Below, piece by piece: positions 1 through 7,483 of a stretch of DNA of 40,647 bases (position 1 is the first letter of the stretch; each line of letters begins with the position of its first letter). The DNA comes from Acidimicrobiia bacterium (GTDB taxonomy: Bacteria; Actinomycetota; Acidimicrobiia; Acidimicrobiales; AC-14). The stretch spans positions 1-40,647 of the forward strand of contig JAHFUR010000039.1 in NCBI GenBank assembly GCA_023264995.1. Reading direction: 5' to 3'. A model generated the notes under the pieces. The model had not been told where the DNA came from. It was given only the letters and a program-made list of their open reading frames with translations, and ran no database searches. Made by a program: the position numbers and the translations under genes.

Positions 1-495
1 GTGTACCTCATGGGCCCCAAGGCCCAGGGCGAGGTCCTGTCGGTGGCCTACGCCGGCGCCGGCATGCACCAGGACGCCGGGGCCCAGATGGTCCACGCCG
101 CCCCGGAGACCACCTCCACCATCATCTCCAAGTCCATCTGCAAGGACGGCGGGCGCACGTCGTACCGGGGCAAGGTGCGGGTCGAGCCCGGCGCCTACGG
201 GGCCAAGAGCCACGTGCGCTGCGACGCCCTGATCCTCGACGACGACAGCCGCTCCGACACCTACCCCTACATGGAGATCAACGAGCGCGACGCCCGCATC
301 GGGCACGAGGCCACCGTCTCCAAGGTGGGCGAGGACCAGCTCTTCTACCTGATGAGCCGGGGCCTCACCGACACCCAGGCCATGAGCATGATCGTCAACG
401 GCTTCATCGAGCCGGTGACCCGCACACTGCCCATGGAGTACGCGGTCGAGTGGTCGCGGCTCATCGAGCTGAACATGGAAGGGTCGGTGGGGTAA
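1..495 (+). CDS. sufB: SufB, Fe-S cluster scaffold subunit (3' end only)
   Basis: This is the C-terminal 164 residues of SufB, the core scaffold of the SufBCD iron-sulfur cluster assembly complex in the cytosol. The 5' end lies outside the window; the first GTG is an internal valine codon, not a start. Recognisable family stretches are GPKAQGEVLSVAYAG, the SKSICKDGGRTSYRG strand pair, DDSRSDTYPYMEI, GHEATVSKVGEDQLFYLMSRG and the terminal LPMEYAVEWSRLIELNMEGSVG-type ending, which is typical of SufB rather than SufD. These form the end of the right-handed beta-helix and the C-terminal helical domain. The stop codon TAA (493-495) is followed directly by the ATG of the next gene. In many actinobacterial suf operons sufD comes next, but here it does not, so sufB is probably the last suf gene of this operon or sufD lies upstream. 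Confidence 0.96.
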   Translation: MYLMGPKAQGEVLSVAYAGAGMHQDAGAQMVHAAPETTSTIISKSICKDGGRTSYRGKVRVEPGAYGAKSHVRCDALILDDDSRSDTYPYMEINERDARIGHEATVSKVGEDQLFYLMSRGLTDTQAMSMIVNGFIEPVTRTLPMEYAVEWSRLIELNMEGSVG

Positions 496-696
496 ATGGG
501 TCTGCTGGACAAGGCGAAGGAGCTCCTCGGCAAGCACGAGGAGAAGGTCGAGGACGCCATCGACAAGGTGGCCGACGTGGTCGACGATAAGACGGGCGGC
601 AAGTACGCCGACCAGATCGACAAGGGGGCCGAGGCGGCCAAGGGCCTCGTCGACAGCGATGACGCCGACGACGACCCTGCGCCTCCCGGCCCGTAG
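496..696 (+). CDS. Small charged protein, MT0933/Rv0909-type antitoxin-like
   Basis: A 66-residue acidic and lysine-rich protein (MGLLDKAKELLGKHEEKVED...). The N-terminal amphipathic helix starting GLLDKAKEL and the following DAIDKVADVVDDKTGGKYADQIDKG segment match the MT0933-like antitoxin family (PF14013 type) seen in actinobacteria. No membrane segment, and the tail is Asp/Pro-rich. Its ATG follows the sufB stop with no intervening base, so it is probably translationally coupled to sufB and co-transcribed with it. No toxin-like partner (RelE, PIN, VapC) is visible on either side, so an antitoxin role is doubtful; many members of this family occur alone and have no proven function. Family assignment is by pattern recognition; the role is unknown. 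Confidence 0.8.
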   Translation: MGLLDKAKELLGKHEEKVEDAIDKVADVVDDKTGGKYADQIDKGAEAAKGLVDSDDADDDPAPPGP

Positions 697-710
697 GTAG
701 CGTCGGGCGG

Positions 711-1556
711 GTGACGGCCCGCCGGCTCCCACTCCTCCTCCCGCTCCTACTCGTCGCGGCACTGGCGCTGTCGGCGGCGCCGGCCGGGTCACTCCCGAAC
801 ACCTGCCCCACCTCCGGCCCGGACGCGGGCGTCGTCACCATCACCGAGCCGCCGGCCGGCGCCACCTTCGCCGGGCAGGTGACCGTGCGGGGGAAGGCAT
901 CAGTGGCCGGCGGCTTCACCCGGGTGGAGCTGTTCGTGGGCGACTCGCTCAAGGACTTCCAGCTCTTCGACCCGCCGAGGACCGACGCCGACTACCTCCT
1001 CCGCTTCGACGTGGCCAGCATCGCCTCGGCCAAGGCCACGCTCGTCGTCGTGGCCTGCGGGGCCCGGCCGGGCGCCTCGGTCCGGGGCATCGCGTCGGTC
1101 GACATCGCCGTCGACCGGGCCTCGGTCACCACCGCCCCGCCGGTGACCTTCACCGAGGTGGCCCGAGGCGACGACCGGCCGGGCACCGAGGCTCGGACCG
1201 GGCCGGCGTGGGTCGGGGCCGCCTTCGGCCTGGCCGGCCTGGCCGGGTTGGTGGCCGCCACCCGGGTCAGAGGGGCTCGGAAGCGCCGTCCCACGGGGCC
1301 GGTGGCGGGCCGCTCGGGCCCCGGTCCCCGCTCGAAGGGCCGCTCGGGCCCTGCCCCCCGCTCAGAGGGCCGCTCGGGCCCACCAGCTCGTCCCAGTCGG
1401 GTTCGTCGACGTGGCGGGCGGGCCGTGGCTCCGCCGGCCGCTCCCGGGCCTCGAGCAGAGGAGGAGTGGCCGACGCTGGCCCGCCGGCCGCCACCGCCGG
1501 CGGGCCGGAGCGACCCCTCTGGCGGCGCCGGCGGAGGGCCTGGCCGGCGACGATGA
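711..1556 (+). CDS. Secreted/membrane-anchored Ig-like protein, basic C-terminal tail
   Basis: A 281-residue protein of unknown function starting at GTG 711. An N-terminal signal peptide (basic MTARR, then a leucine/alanine core ending near PAGS) is followed by a beta-rich domain (residues ~38-115, GVVTITEPPAGATFAGQVTVRG...) resembling Ig-like adhesion or sortase-protein folds. A linker follows, then a transmembrane helix at ~166-184 (GAAFGLAGLAGLVAA) and an Arg/Pro/Gly-rich tail of about 95 residues. This predicts an extracellular domain anchored at its C-terminal end. The tail overlaps the 3' end of the convergent YfhO-like gene for 290 bp and includes a 30-bp repeat. The part up to about residue 190 looks like a real protein; the tail may simply be an ORF extending through the opposite gene. 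It lies 14 bp after the preceding gene. Confidence 0.7.
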   Translation: MTARRLPLLLPLLLVAALALSAAPAGSLPNTCPTSGPDAGVVTITEPPAGATFAGQVTVRGKASVAGGFTRVELFVGDSLKDFQLFDPPRTDADYLLRFDVASIASAKATLVVVACGARPGASVRGIASVDIAVDRASVTTAPPVTFTEVARGDDRPGTEARTGPAWVGAAFGLAGLAGLVAATRVRGARKRRPTGPVAGRSGPGPRSKGRSGPAPRSEGRSGPPARPSRVRRRGGRAVAPPAAPGPRAEEEWPTLARRPPPPAGRSDPSGGAGGGPGRRR

Positions 1557-4398
1557 GCAAGGTGGCGGCCGTGATGAGGCGGCCGGTGGCGGCAGCCGGC
1601 GGCCGGTGGTACTCGAGGGTGACCACGTGGTCGCCGGCGTCCACCGGCACACCGAGGAAGGCGCCGTCGGCCTCCACCACCGGGGTCTTGACGCCGTCGA
1701 CGCGGGCTTCCCATCCGGGGAACCAGGCCTCGGCCACGACCACCAGGGCGGGCTTGGCGCCGGCGGTGCGGATCCGCCACCGGCCGGGGCCGGGCTGTGA
1801 GGGCGTCACCGTGGTCGTCGCCGGCGGGTCGACGGCCACCGGGTCGTAGATCGGCGTGAACGCGGCCGACCGGTCGCGGCGCAGCGTGCCGGCCACCAGC
1901 AGGTCGCCCGGCTGGTCCACCGAGTGGCCCACCACCAGGCGGGGGACGCGCTCGGCTGCGCAGCCGGGGCAGGTGAGCACGAACGCGTACTCCTTCCCGG
2001 CCGACCCGGCGATGGGGTCGAAAGTGAAGGCCACGAAGCCGTTCTCGTCGACCCCGACGGCCTTGGCCCGGGCCAGCTCCGGCCCGAGCGAGGTCCCGCC
2101 CGGTAGGACCTCGCGCAGCACGACCTCGGCCCGGTCGGGCAGGCGGTCGAAGTAGGCGGCGATCCCCTGCAGGTGGTCCGCGGTCGACCGGAAGACGGCT
2201 CCGACGCCGTCGCTGATGTTGACCAGGTCCACGCCAGCGAAGAGGGTGCTGACCCAGGAGTGGAGGCCGCAGGCCACGCCGAGCTCGCTGGCCAGGCCCG
2301 GGTCGAGGCTGGCCCCCGAACCGTCGGCGCACGGGGCGAGCGAGCGGACGTCGACCACCGTCGTCGCCGTGAGCGCGGCCGAGCCGGCCGGCGAACCGGT
2401 GAACACCCCGACGTTACGGTGGGCCAGGGCGATGGCCAGCTCAGGGGTGAGGTCGCTCCCGGCCATGGCCACGGTGTGGTTGTAGGCCCGGACCATCGGC
2501 AGGGCCCGCGGGTTGGCGGCCAGCTCGATGGTCGGGACCGCTTCGGCTGCCGTGCCCAGGTCGGTGGGCTTCTCGGTGACCTGGTAGGCCGTCGCCGACA
2601 GGCCGTAGGCCCGCTCGCGGTAGGCGTTCGGGGTCAGGAACGGCTCGGCAGTGAGCCGCCAGATCTGCTTGCTGGCCACGAAATGGGGCCAGCCCACGGT
2701 GAGGTTGCGGCCGGTGTCGAGCAGCGAGTTGACCGCCGCCGGCTGGACTTGGGTCGGCGCGACCCGGGCCTTGCCCGGCACAGATGCCAGCGTGGCGACG
2801 ACCTCGCGGTAGGCGGCCGCCGACGCCGGCGGGCGGATGCGGTAGTAGGAACGGTAGGGCCACACGTCGACCAGGAAGGCGCCGACCACGGCCAGGGCGA
2901 GGGCCGAGGCCAGGGCGGCGGGGAGGGCGGCCGGGCTCGACCGGGCGCGCCGGCGCTCGGCCCACTCCTCGGCCAGGGCCACCGGGTAGGCGGCACCGAG
3001 GGCCAGGGCCAAAGGGGCGACGGTGTAGAAGCGCGGGAACCGGAGGCTCGCGAAGAGCGGGACGACCTTCTGAAGGGTGACGAACGGGGTGAGGTACGGG
3101 ACGGCGGCGAGGAACGCGAAGGCCGAGCCGAGGCAGAGCGGCGCCCACCGGCCCAGGCGCAGCGGGCGCAGGAGGGCGCCGACGAGGAGGCCGGCGGCCA
3201 GGCCGGCGACCACGAACGGGAACACCTGGGTGCGCGACGCCGGCCCGCTCGACGCCAGGGGCACCGCCCCGGTCGACAGCCAGATGCCCAGGGCGGAGGA
3301 CAGCAGGACCGCTGTGAGCGTCCCGTCGTGGTCACGCCGGGAGAGGAAGGCGACGGTGACGAGCGTGAGGGCCAGGCACGCCCAGCCGAGGTGGAAGAAC
3401 AGTGGGAGCAACCCGGTCCGGTTGAACCCGACCGCACCGGTGAGCGCGGCGCTGCGGCCGAAGAACACGCCCAGCTCCCGGCCGACCCGTGCCCCGCTCC
3501 CGTTGAACAGTTCGCCCTGCACCAGTTCCGGCGGCGAGAGGATGAACGACTTTCCCAGGCTGGCGAAGGGCAGGAGCCAGTAGGCGGTGGATCCCACGGC
3601 CACGGCGACGACGGCCGCGGCCCGGGCCACCAACCGGGCCAGGCCGGCCTCGTTCCGGCCGATGCCGGACCGACCCGCCTCGACGGCCAGGAGGCACCCG
3701 CACAGCAGGGCCAGGCCGATGGCGTACTCGGCCTGCATCAGGACGGCGAAGCCGGCGAGGAGCCCCGACACGGCCAGGTAGCCCGGTCCCTCGCCGCGGA
3801 AGCCCTTCCGCAGGGCCCACACCAGCCAGGGTGCGGCGGCCATCACGCCGATGGTGGGCTGGGAGCCGGCCAGGGCGCCGTGGGAGACCACGATCGGTTG
3901 CAGCGAGAAGAGCACGCCGGCGGCCAAGGCGGCGGGGAAGCTGCGCCACAGCGACCGGGCCAGCACGAACGCCCCGCAGGCCCCGAGGACCTGGAAGCCG
4001 AGGACACCGAGCTTCACGGCCACGTCCGGCCCGAGGGCGGTGGCCGGGGCGAGGAGGAGGAAGATCGGCAGGGTGGGCGTGACGGCCCACATGGGCGCGC
4101 CGGCCCAGAGGTCGGGGAGCCAGTACGGAACCCGGCGGTCGGCGCCCAGGTGGTCGAGGGCCATGCGCACGTAGAGCGAGATGCCGGGGCCGTCGAGGAC
4201 CAGGGCGCCGCCCGACCACACGCCCGAGAAGCCCAGCACGGCGAACACGATGACGGCGACGGCCAGCAGCCGCCGGTGCCGCCGGGCCCAGGGCACGATG
4301 CGCCGCCGGCGCCGGGCGGCGACGGGCCGGCTGGCCCGGCGGACGCGCTCGGCCTCGCCGTGGTCGGTCTTCACCCGCAGGGGAAAGTCGAGCGCCAT
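1267..4398 (-). CDS. Large YfhO-like polytopic membrane protein (GT-C-like)
   Basis: A 1043-residue integral membrane protein. After a basic cytoplasmic N-terminus (~45 residues), about a dozen hydrophobic segments fill residues ~45-510, followed by a large extracellular region and a last transmembrane helix near residue 960. The C-terminal stretch AEAWFPGWEARVDG...GVPVDAGDHVVTLEYHRP is a hallmark of the bacterial YfhO family (PF09586). YfhO proteins are GT-C-fold-like and linked to glycosylation of lipoteichoic acid or other envelope polymers using lipid-linked sugars; the substrate here is unknown. The cytoplasmic tail after the last helix is Pro/Gly-rich with GPSGP decapeptide repeats and overlaps the convergent gene. 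The ATG at 4398 lies 52 bp from a divergent methyltransferase operon, suggesting a shared promoter region and an envelope glycan/lipid context. Confidence 0.85.
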   Translation of the reverse strand: MALDFPLRVKTDHGEAERVRRASRPVAARRRRRIVPWARRHRRLLAVAVIVFAVLGFSGVWSGGALVLDGPGISLYVRMALDHLGADRRVPYWLPDLWAGAPMWAVTPTLPIFLLLAPATALGPDVAVKLGVLGFQVLGACGAFVLARSLWRSFPAALAAGVLFSLQPIVVSHGALAGSQPTIGVMAAAPWLVWALRKGFRGEGPGYLAVSGLLAGFAVLMQAEYAIGLALLCGCLLAVEAGRSGIGRNEAGLARLVARAAAVVAVAVGSTAYWLLPFASLGKSFILSPPELVQGELFNGSGARVGRELGVFFGRSAALTGAVGFNRTGLLPLFFHLGWACLALTLVTVAFLSRRDHDGTLTAVLLSSALGIWLSTGAVPLASSGPASRTQVFPFVVAGLAAGLLVGALLRPLRLGRWAPLCLGSAFAFLAAVPYLTPFVTLQKVVPLFASLRFPRFYTVAPLALALGAAYPVALAEEWAERRRARSSPAALPAALASALALAVVGAFLVDVWPYRSYYRIRPPASAAAYREVVATLASVPGKARVAPTQVQPAAVNSLLDTGRNLTVGWPHFVASKQIWRLTAEPFLTPNAYRERAYGLSATAYQVTEKPTDLGTAAEAVPTIELAANPRALPMVRAYNHTVAMAGSDLTPELAIALAHRNVGVFTGSPAGSAALTATTVVDVRSLAPCADGSGASLDPGLASELGVACGLHSWVSTLFAGVDLVNISDGVGAVFRSTADHLQGIAAYFDRLPDRAEVVLREVLPGGTSLGPELARAKAVGVDENGFVAFTFDPIAGSAGKEYAFVLTCPGCAAERVPRLVVGHSVDQPGDLLVAGTLRRDRSAAFTPIYDPVAVDPPATTTVTPSQPGPGRWRIRTAGAKPALVVVAEAWFPGWEARVDGVKTPVVEADGAFLGVPVDAGDHVVTLEYHRPPAAATGRLITAATLLIVAGQALRRRRQRGRSGPPAVAAGGPASATPPLLEARERPAEPRPARHVDEPDWDELVGPSGPLSGGQGPSGPSSGDRGPSGPPPAPWDGASEPL
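1307..1380. repeat. Three copies of a 14-bp core at exact 30-bp spacing
   Basis: The 14-mer GGGCCGCTCGGGCC occurs at 1307, 1337 and 1367. The period is exactly 30 bp (10 codons), so the reading frame is kept. The repeat lies in the overlap of two convergent genes. On the plus strand it encodes RSGP(G/A/P)-type decapeptides; on the minus strand it encodes GPSGP-type decapeptides resembling collagen-like Gly-Pro tails. The 16 bases between cores are only partly conserved. Confidence 0.85.
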
Positions 4399-4450
4399 CG
4401 GGCGGCAGTCTTCCAGGCAGCCCGGAGTGCGTACGATCGCAGCCTTGACG

Positions 4451-5239
4451 ATGCCCGCCGCCGCCCGTGTACAACCCGCGGGGGAGTGGTCAGGTGCCGA
4501 CCCCCGCTACCGCGGCTACCGGGCGGCCAAGGCCGGCGCCCGGCTCGACCATCGCGTCCGCCTCGCCGTCGATCTGGTCCCCGCCGGTGCCCGCCGGGTG
4601 CTCGACCTCGGCGCCGGCGACGGCTTCGTCACCTCGTGCCTGGGGTCGGCGGCGGGCGCCCGGCTGGCCGTCGCCGTCGACGTGGGCGCTCCTGAGCCGC
4701 TCGTGACGCCGGCGTCCGACGTCGCCCACGTCACCGCCCGTCTCCCCGGCCCCCTGCCGTTCCCCGCCGGCGCCTTCGACGTCGTCGTCACCCTCGAGAC
4801 GATCGAGCACGTCCTCGACCCCGACGGCCTGCTCGAGGAGGCCCGCCGGGTGCTGGCGCCCGGCGGCACCCTTGTGCTCTCCACCCCTCGGCTCGACTCG
4901 TTCCTGGTCGTCGCCGCCCTGCTCCTCGGCTTCCAGCCGCCGGCGGTGGAGTGCTCGTCCCGCCGGCGCTACGGCAGCCCGTTCGGCGAGCAGCGCCCGT
5001 CGGGCCACGTCCACCTCTTCACCCGCCGGGCTCTGGCCGAGGCCCTGGCCGCCAACGGCTTCCGGCTCGAGGAGTACCGCGAGGCCCGGTTCAGCTCGAG
5101 CTGGTGGCAGGCCGTGCGTTCCGACCGCCGGCCCCGCCCGCTCGACCTGGCCCTTCGGGCCGCGTTCGCCGTCTACGACCTGGTGCCGTTCCGGAAGGAC
5201 GTGATGGTGGTCCGGGCCACGCGGGCCGGGGGGGACTGA
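4451..5239 (+). CDS. Class I SAM-dependent methyltransferase
   Basis: A 262-residue cytosolic methyltransferase. The SAM-binding motif I is VLDLGAGDGF (~residues 53-62), the acidic end of beta2 is AVAVDVG, and motif post-I/IV is FDVVVTLETIEHVLDPDGLLEEARRVLAPGGTLVLSTPR (split here into its recognisable parts TIEHVLD and RVLAPGGTL). This is the Methyltransf_11/23 layout, often used on small molecules, lipids or sugars. No membrane segment. ATG 4451 was chosen because the open frame further upstream runs antisense to the YfhO-like gene; no clear ribosome binding site is visible. It is the first of three consecutive methyltransferase genes with overlapping ends, divergent from the YfhO-like gene. 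Substrate unknown. Confidence 0.85.
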   Translation: MPAAARVQPAGEWSGADPRYRGYRAAKAGARLDHRVRLAVDLVPAGARRVLDLGAGDGFVTSCLGSAAGARLAVAVDVGAPEPLVTPASDVAHVTARLPGPLPFPAGAFDVVVTLETIEHVLDPDGLLEEARRVLAPGGTLVLSTPRLDSFLVVAALLLGFQPPAVECSSRRRYGSPFGEQRPSGHVHLFTRRALAEALAANGFRLEEYREARFSSSWWQAVRSDRRPRPLDLALRAAFAVYDLVPFRKDVMVVRATRAGGD

Positions 5240-6045
5240 TGCCCGACCAGATCGGCTACCAGCAGGCCGCCTACGACGACCACTACCCGAAGATGGCCGA
5301 GGCCGTCCGTGACCAGCTGGCCCACCCGCTGCTCAACTCCTTCTACGACCGCCTCGCCGGCCTGGTCGTCGATGGCCTCCCCCCCCGAACTGGTGACGAT
5401 CGAACACGTCCCGGCCTGTCGAACCGTCACCGGTTGTTGGAAGCGGGGTGCGGGGAGGGCCTGCTGGCGTCGGCGGTGCGGCGGGTGGCCGACCGCCGGG
5501 GGGTCGACATGGCGTATACGGGCACCGACCTCAGCGCGGCGGGGATCGACCTGGCCCGCAGCGTGGTGGCCGGCGACTTCGTCCGGGGCGACGCCGTCGA
5601 GGTGGTGGCGGGCATGGCCGGCGGGAGCCAGGACCTGGTCTGGGCCAAGAACCTGCTCCACCACCTGGAGGACCCGGCCGAGTTCCTCCGCCAGGCGCTG
5701 CGGGTCGTCGGGGTTGACGGCCGGGTGGTGGTCATCGAGCCTCGGATGTGGTGCCCGGTCCACTGGGTCAACCTGATGTGGTTCCGCCAGGAGCGCTTCC
5801 TGTTCCGGGGCTACCGGCGCAACGTGGCCGCGTTCGCCGCGGCGCGGGCCACCGTCGTGTCGGCCACCGAGTTCGGGTGGCTCCCCTACGAGCTGGCCCT
5901 GGCCACCCGGTTCGGCCTGCCCCGCCGGCTGCTGTCGATGGGGCCGGGGCCGGCCCTCGATGGCATCACGTCGCTGGACGACCGGCTCACCGCCCGGCTC
6001 CCCGACCTCGCCCTGTACATGGTCACCGTCCTCCGTCCCCAGTGA
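5239..6045 (+). CDS. Class I SAM-dependent methyltransferase
   Basis: A 268-residue methyltransferase. The N-terminal helix region (YDDHYPKMAEAVRDQLAHPL) leads into motif I LLEAGCGEGLLA (~residues 60-71) and the acidic loop YTGTDLSAAGIDLAR. Motif IV is DLVWAKNLLHHLEDPAEFLRQ, and post-motif VVIEPRMW follows. The C-terminal part (residues ~165-268) has aromatic and hydrophobic helices and could shape a lipophilic substrate pocket. The ATG overlaps the stop of the preceding gene (TGATG, 5237-5241), so translation is coupled. A run of eight C near 5380 lies in a poorly conserved loop but does not break the frame. Substrate unknown; a tailoring role on a lipid or glycan is an inference from the neighbours. 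Confidence 0.83.
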   Translation: MPDQIGYQQAAYDDHYPKMAEAVRDQLAHPLLNSFYDRLAGLVVDGLPPRTGDDRTRPGLSNRHRLLEAGCGEGLLASAVRRVADRRGVDMAYTGTDLSAAGIDLARSVVAGDFVRGDAVEVVAGMAGGSQDLVWAKNLLHHLEDPAEFLRQALRVVGVDGRVVVIEPRMWCPVHWVNLMWFRQERFLFRGYRRNVAAFAAARATVVSATEFGWLPYELALATRFGLPRRLLSMGPGPALDGITSLDDRLTARLPDLALYMVTVLRPQ

Positions 6046-6674
6046 GGCAACAGCCTCTCAACCCCTGGCTGGAGGAGCGGCTCGACCGGTGGGCCGGTAC
6101 CGGCCCGGTGCTCGACCTGGGCTGCGGCCGGGGCTACTGGATGGAGCACCTGGCCGCCAAGGGCGTGCCGGCGGTGGGCCTGGAGCATGCCCTCGACCGG
6201 GCCGTGCTCGCCGGCCACCACGGCCCGGTTGTGTCGGGCGATGCGGCCCGCCTCCCGTTCGCCGACGCCAGCGTCGGCCTGGTGTGGTGCATCCACGTGC
6301 TCCACCACCTGCCCGAGCCGGCCCTGGTGCTGGCCGAGGTGGCCCGCGTCCTCCGTCCCGGCGGGGCGCTCGTGCTGGCCGAGACGGTGGAGGACAACCC
6401 GGCTCTGCGCCTGGGCCGGCGCATCCACGGATCCTGGGACGGGGTGGGCATCCATGCCCGCTTCACCGGGGCGACGCTCCTCGACGGCGTGGCCGCCGCC
6501 GGCCTCGAGACGGTCGAGCATCGCCAGCACAGCCTGGCGTCGTTCGCGGCGTGGGCGTTGCCGGCGCCGGCCGGCAGGGCGGTCTGGCGCGGCCTGTCGG
6601 CCGTCGAGTCCCGGCTGCCGGCGACCCTCAGTCGGTGGGGGGCGCACCTGGAGTGCCTGGCCCGGCGTCCCTGA
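6042..6674 (+). CDS. Class I SAM-dependent methyltransferase (Methyltransf_11 type)
   Basis: A compact 210-residue methyltransferase beginning at GTG 6042, which overlaps the stop of the preceding gene (GTGA). Motif I is VLDLGCGRGYW (~residues 22-32), followed by the acidic residue in VGLEHALDRA. The Asp in GDAARLPFADASVGLVW marks motif II/IV, HVLHHLPEP is the post-motif, and RVLRPGGALVLAE is motif VI. This is the standard Methyltransf_11 fold. It is the last gene of a three-methyltransferase operon. Its final 47 bp overlap the 3' end of the convergent Clp-N regulator gene. Substrate unknown. Confidence 0.83.
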   Translation: MRQQPLNPWLEERLDRWAGTGPVLDLGCGRGYWMEHLAAKGVPAVGLEHALDRAVLAGHHGPVVSGDAARLPFADASVGLVWCIHVLHHLPEPALVLAEVARVLRPGGALVLAETVEDNPALRLGRRIHGSWDGVGIHARFTGATLLDGVAAAGLETVEHRQHSLASFAAWALPAPAGRAVWRGLSAVESRLPATLSRWGAHLECLARRP

Positions 6675-7371
6675 CGAGGGCCATGACCGCCTCCTGCACG
6701 CGGGGCAGGTCGATCGAGAACTGCTGGACCAGGATCTGGGCGGCCACGCCGTGGCCCTCCCGGACGAGGGCCAGCAGCAGGTGCTCGGACCGGAGCTCGG
6801 CGTCCTGGAGCCGGACCGACTCCCGTACCGCGAGCTCGAGCACCTTCTTGGTGCGCGGGGTGAAGGGCCGGTGGCCCGGCGCGCCGTCGCCCCGCCCGAT
6901 CACGGCGACGACGGATTCCCGCAGCGCGCCTTGGCCGACCCCCAGCGCCCGCAGCGCCGCCGCGGCCCGGCCCGGGCCCTCGCCGAGGGCGAGCAGGAGG
7001 TGCTCGGTGCCGACGTGGTGGTGGCCGAGGGCGGCGGCCTCCTCGCGGGCGCCGATGATCGCCGCCTTGGCCTCCGCCGACCACCGGCCCCGCGGCCGGG
7101 CCTCGGGCCGCCGGCCGAACCGGCCGCGCCGGGCGAGCGGGGCGACGAACGCCTGCTGGGCCGCCTGTTTGGTCACCCCGAGCTGCGTCCCGATCTGGGA
7201 CCAGGAGGACCCCGACTGGCGGGCGGCCTCGACGAAATGGTTGACGACCTGGTCGCCCAGCGTCCCCAGGTCGTCGGCCATGACGGCCGCGGCCCGGACC
7301 CGCTCCAGCTCGGTGACCTCGGCGGCCTCGACGGCGGCGATGAGCTGCTGCGTGGTGGGGAGCGATGACAT
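6628..7371 (-). CDS. Clp N-domain/helix-turn-helix protein, probable autoregulator
   Basis: A 247-residue protein combining a helix-turn-helix with Clp N-terminal repeats. Residues ~54-75 (SSWSQIGTQLGVTKQAAQQAF) form a recognisable HTH. Residues ~95-235 hold two Clp-N repeats, marked by HHHVGTEHLLLALGEG and AELRSEHLLLALVREG. There are no AAA+ Walker motifs, so this is not a ClpC/ClpA unfoldase; it more likely senses or binds through the Clp-N domain and acts as a transcription factor. The start is fixed by a strong promoter whose -10 ends 6 nt upstream of the ATG, implying a leaderless mRNA. Two GTCAAC-N5-GTTGAC palindromes overlap that promoter, suggesting self-repression. The 3' end overlaps a convergent methyltransferase gene by 47 bp. 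Confidence 0.85.
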   Translation of the reverse strand: MSSLPTTQQLIAAVEAAEVTELERVRAAAVMADDLGTLGDQVVNHFVEAARQSGSSWSQIGTQLGVTKQAAQQAFVAPLARRGRFGRRPEARPRGRWSAEAKAAIIGAREEAAALGHHHVGTEHLLLALGEGPGRAAAALRALGVGQGALRESVVAVIGRGDGAPGHRPFTPRTKKVLELAVRESVRLQDAELRSEHLLLALVREGHGVAAQILVQQFSIDLPRVQEAVMALVRDAGPGTPGAPPTD

Positions 7372-7372
7372 G

Positions 7373-7418
7373 CGTCAACTATACGTTGACGCCGAAGGGA
7401 TGTCAACCGGGAGTTGAC
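7373..7418 (-). promoter_or_regulatory. Leaderless promoter overlapped by two palindromic operators
   Basis: On the minus strand TTGACA (7401-7406) and TATAGT (7378-7383) are separated by 17 nt, an almost perfect sigma-70-type promoter. The -10 ends 6 nt before the ATG at 7371, so the transcript probably starts at or next to the A of the ATG. Two inverted repeats share the same arms and 5-nt spacer: GTCAAC-TATAC-GTTGAC (extended by one bp on each side, 7373-7391) and GTCAAC-CGGGA-GTTGAC (7402-7418). Their centres are 28 bp apart. The first covers the -10 and the second the -35, the layout of a repressor operator pair. Confidence 0.8.
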
Positions 7419-7420
7419 GG

Positions 7421-7478
7421 GTTCGTTCCGCGTCCCCCAGACCGCCAAGAACAGGGGTCTCAAGTACGCGGAACGAAC
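7421..7478 (-). terminator. 12-bp perfect inverted repeat downstream of secreted-protein gene
   Basis: GTTCGTTCCGCG (7421-7432) and its exact complement CGCGGAACGAAC (7467-7478) flank a 34-nt loop that itself can form a small AGACC/GGTCT stem. The element starts 6 nt after the stop of the minus-strand gene ending at 7484 and ends just before the operators of the next gene, so a terminator is the simplest reading. There is no T-tract. A protein-binding or RNA regulatory element is the alternative. Confidence 0.5.
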
Positions 7479-7483
7479 GGCGC

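Noticed and set aside
1307-1380. Regularly spaced repeats as a CRISPR array
   Set aside because: Only three 14-bp cores, spacers are 16 bp and similar to each other, and the repeat is in frame within coding sequence.
2173-4695. 840-codon plus-strand open frame
   Set aside because: It lies antisense to the YfhO-like gene, is dominated by Gly/Gln/Arg/Glu and lacks any domain; it is a GC-driven shadow.
5374-5390. Run of eight C in the second methyltransferase, possible frameshift
   Set aside because: Motifs on both sides are in the same frame, so no frame break is present.
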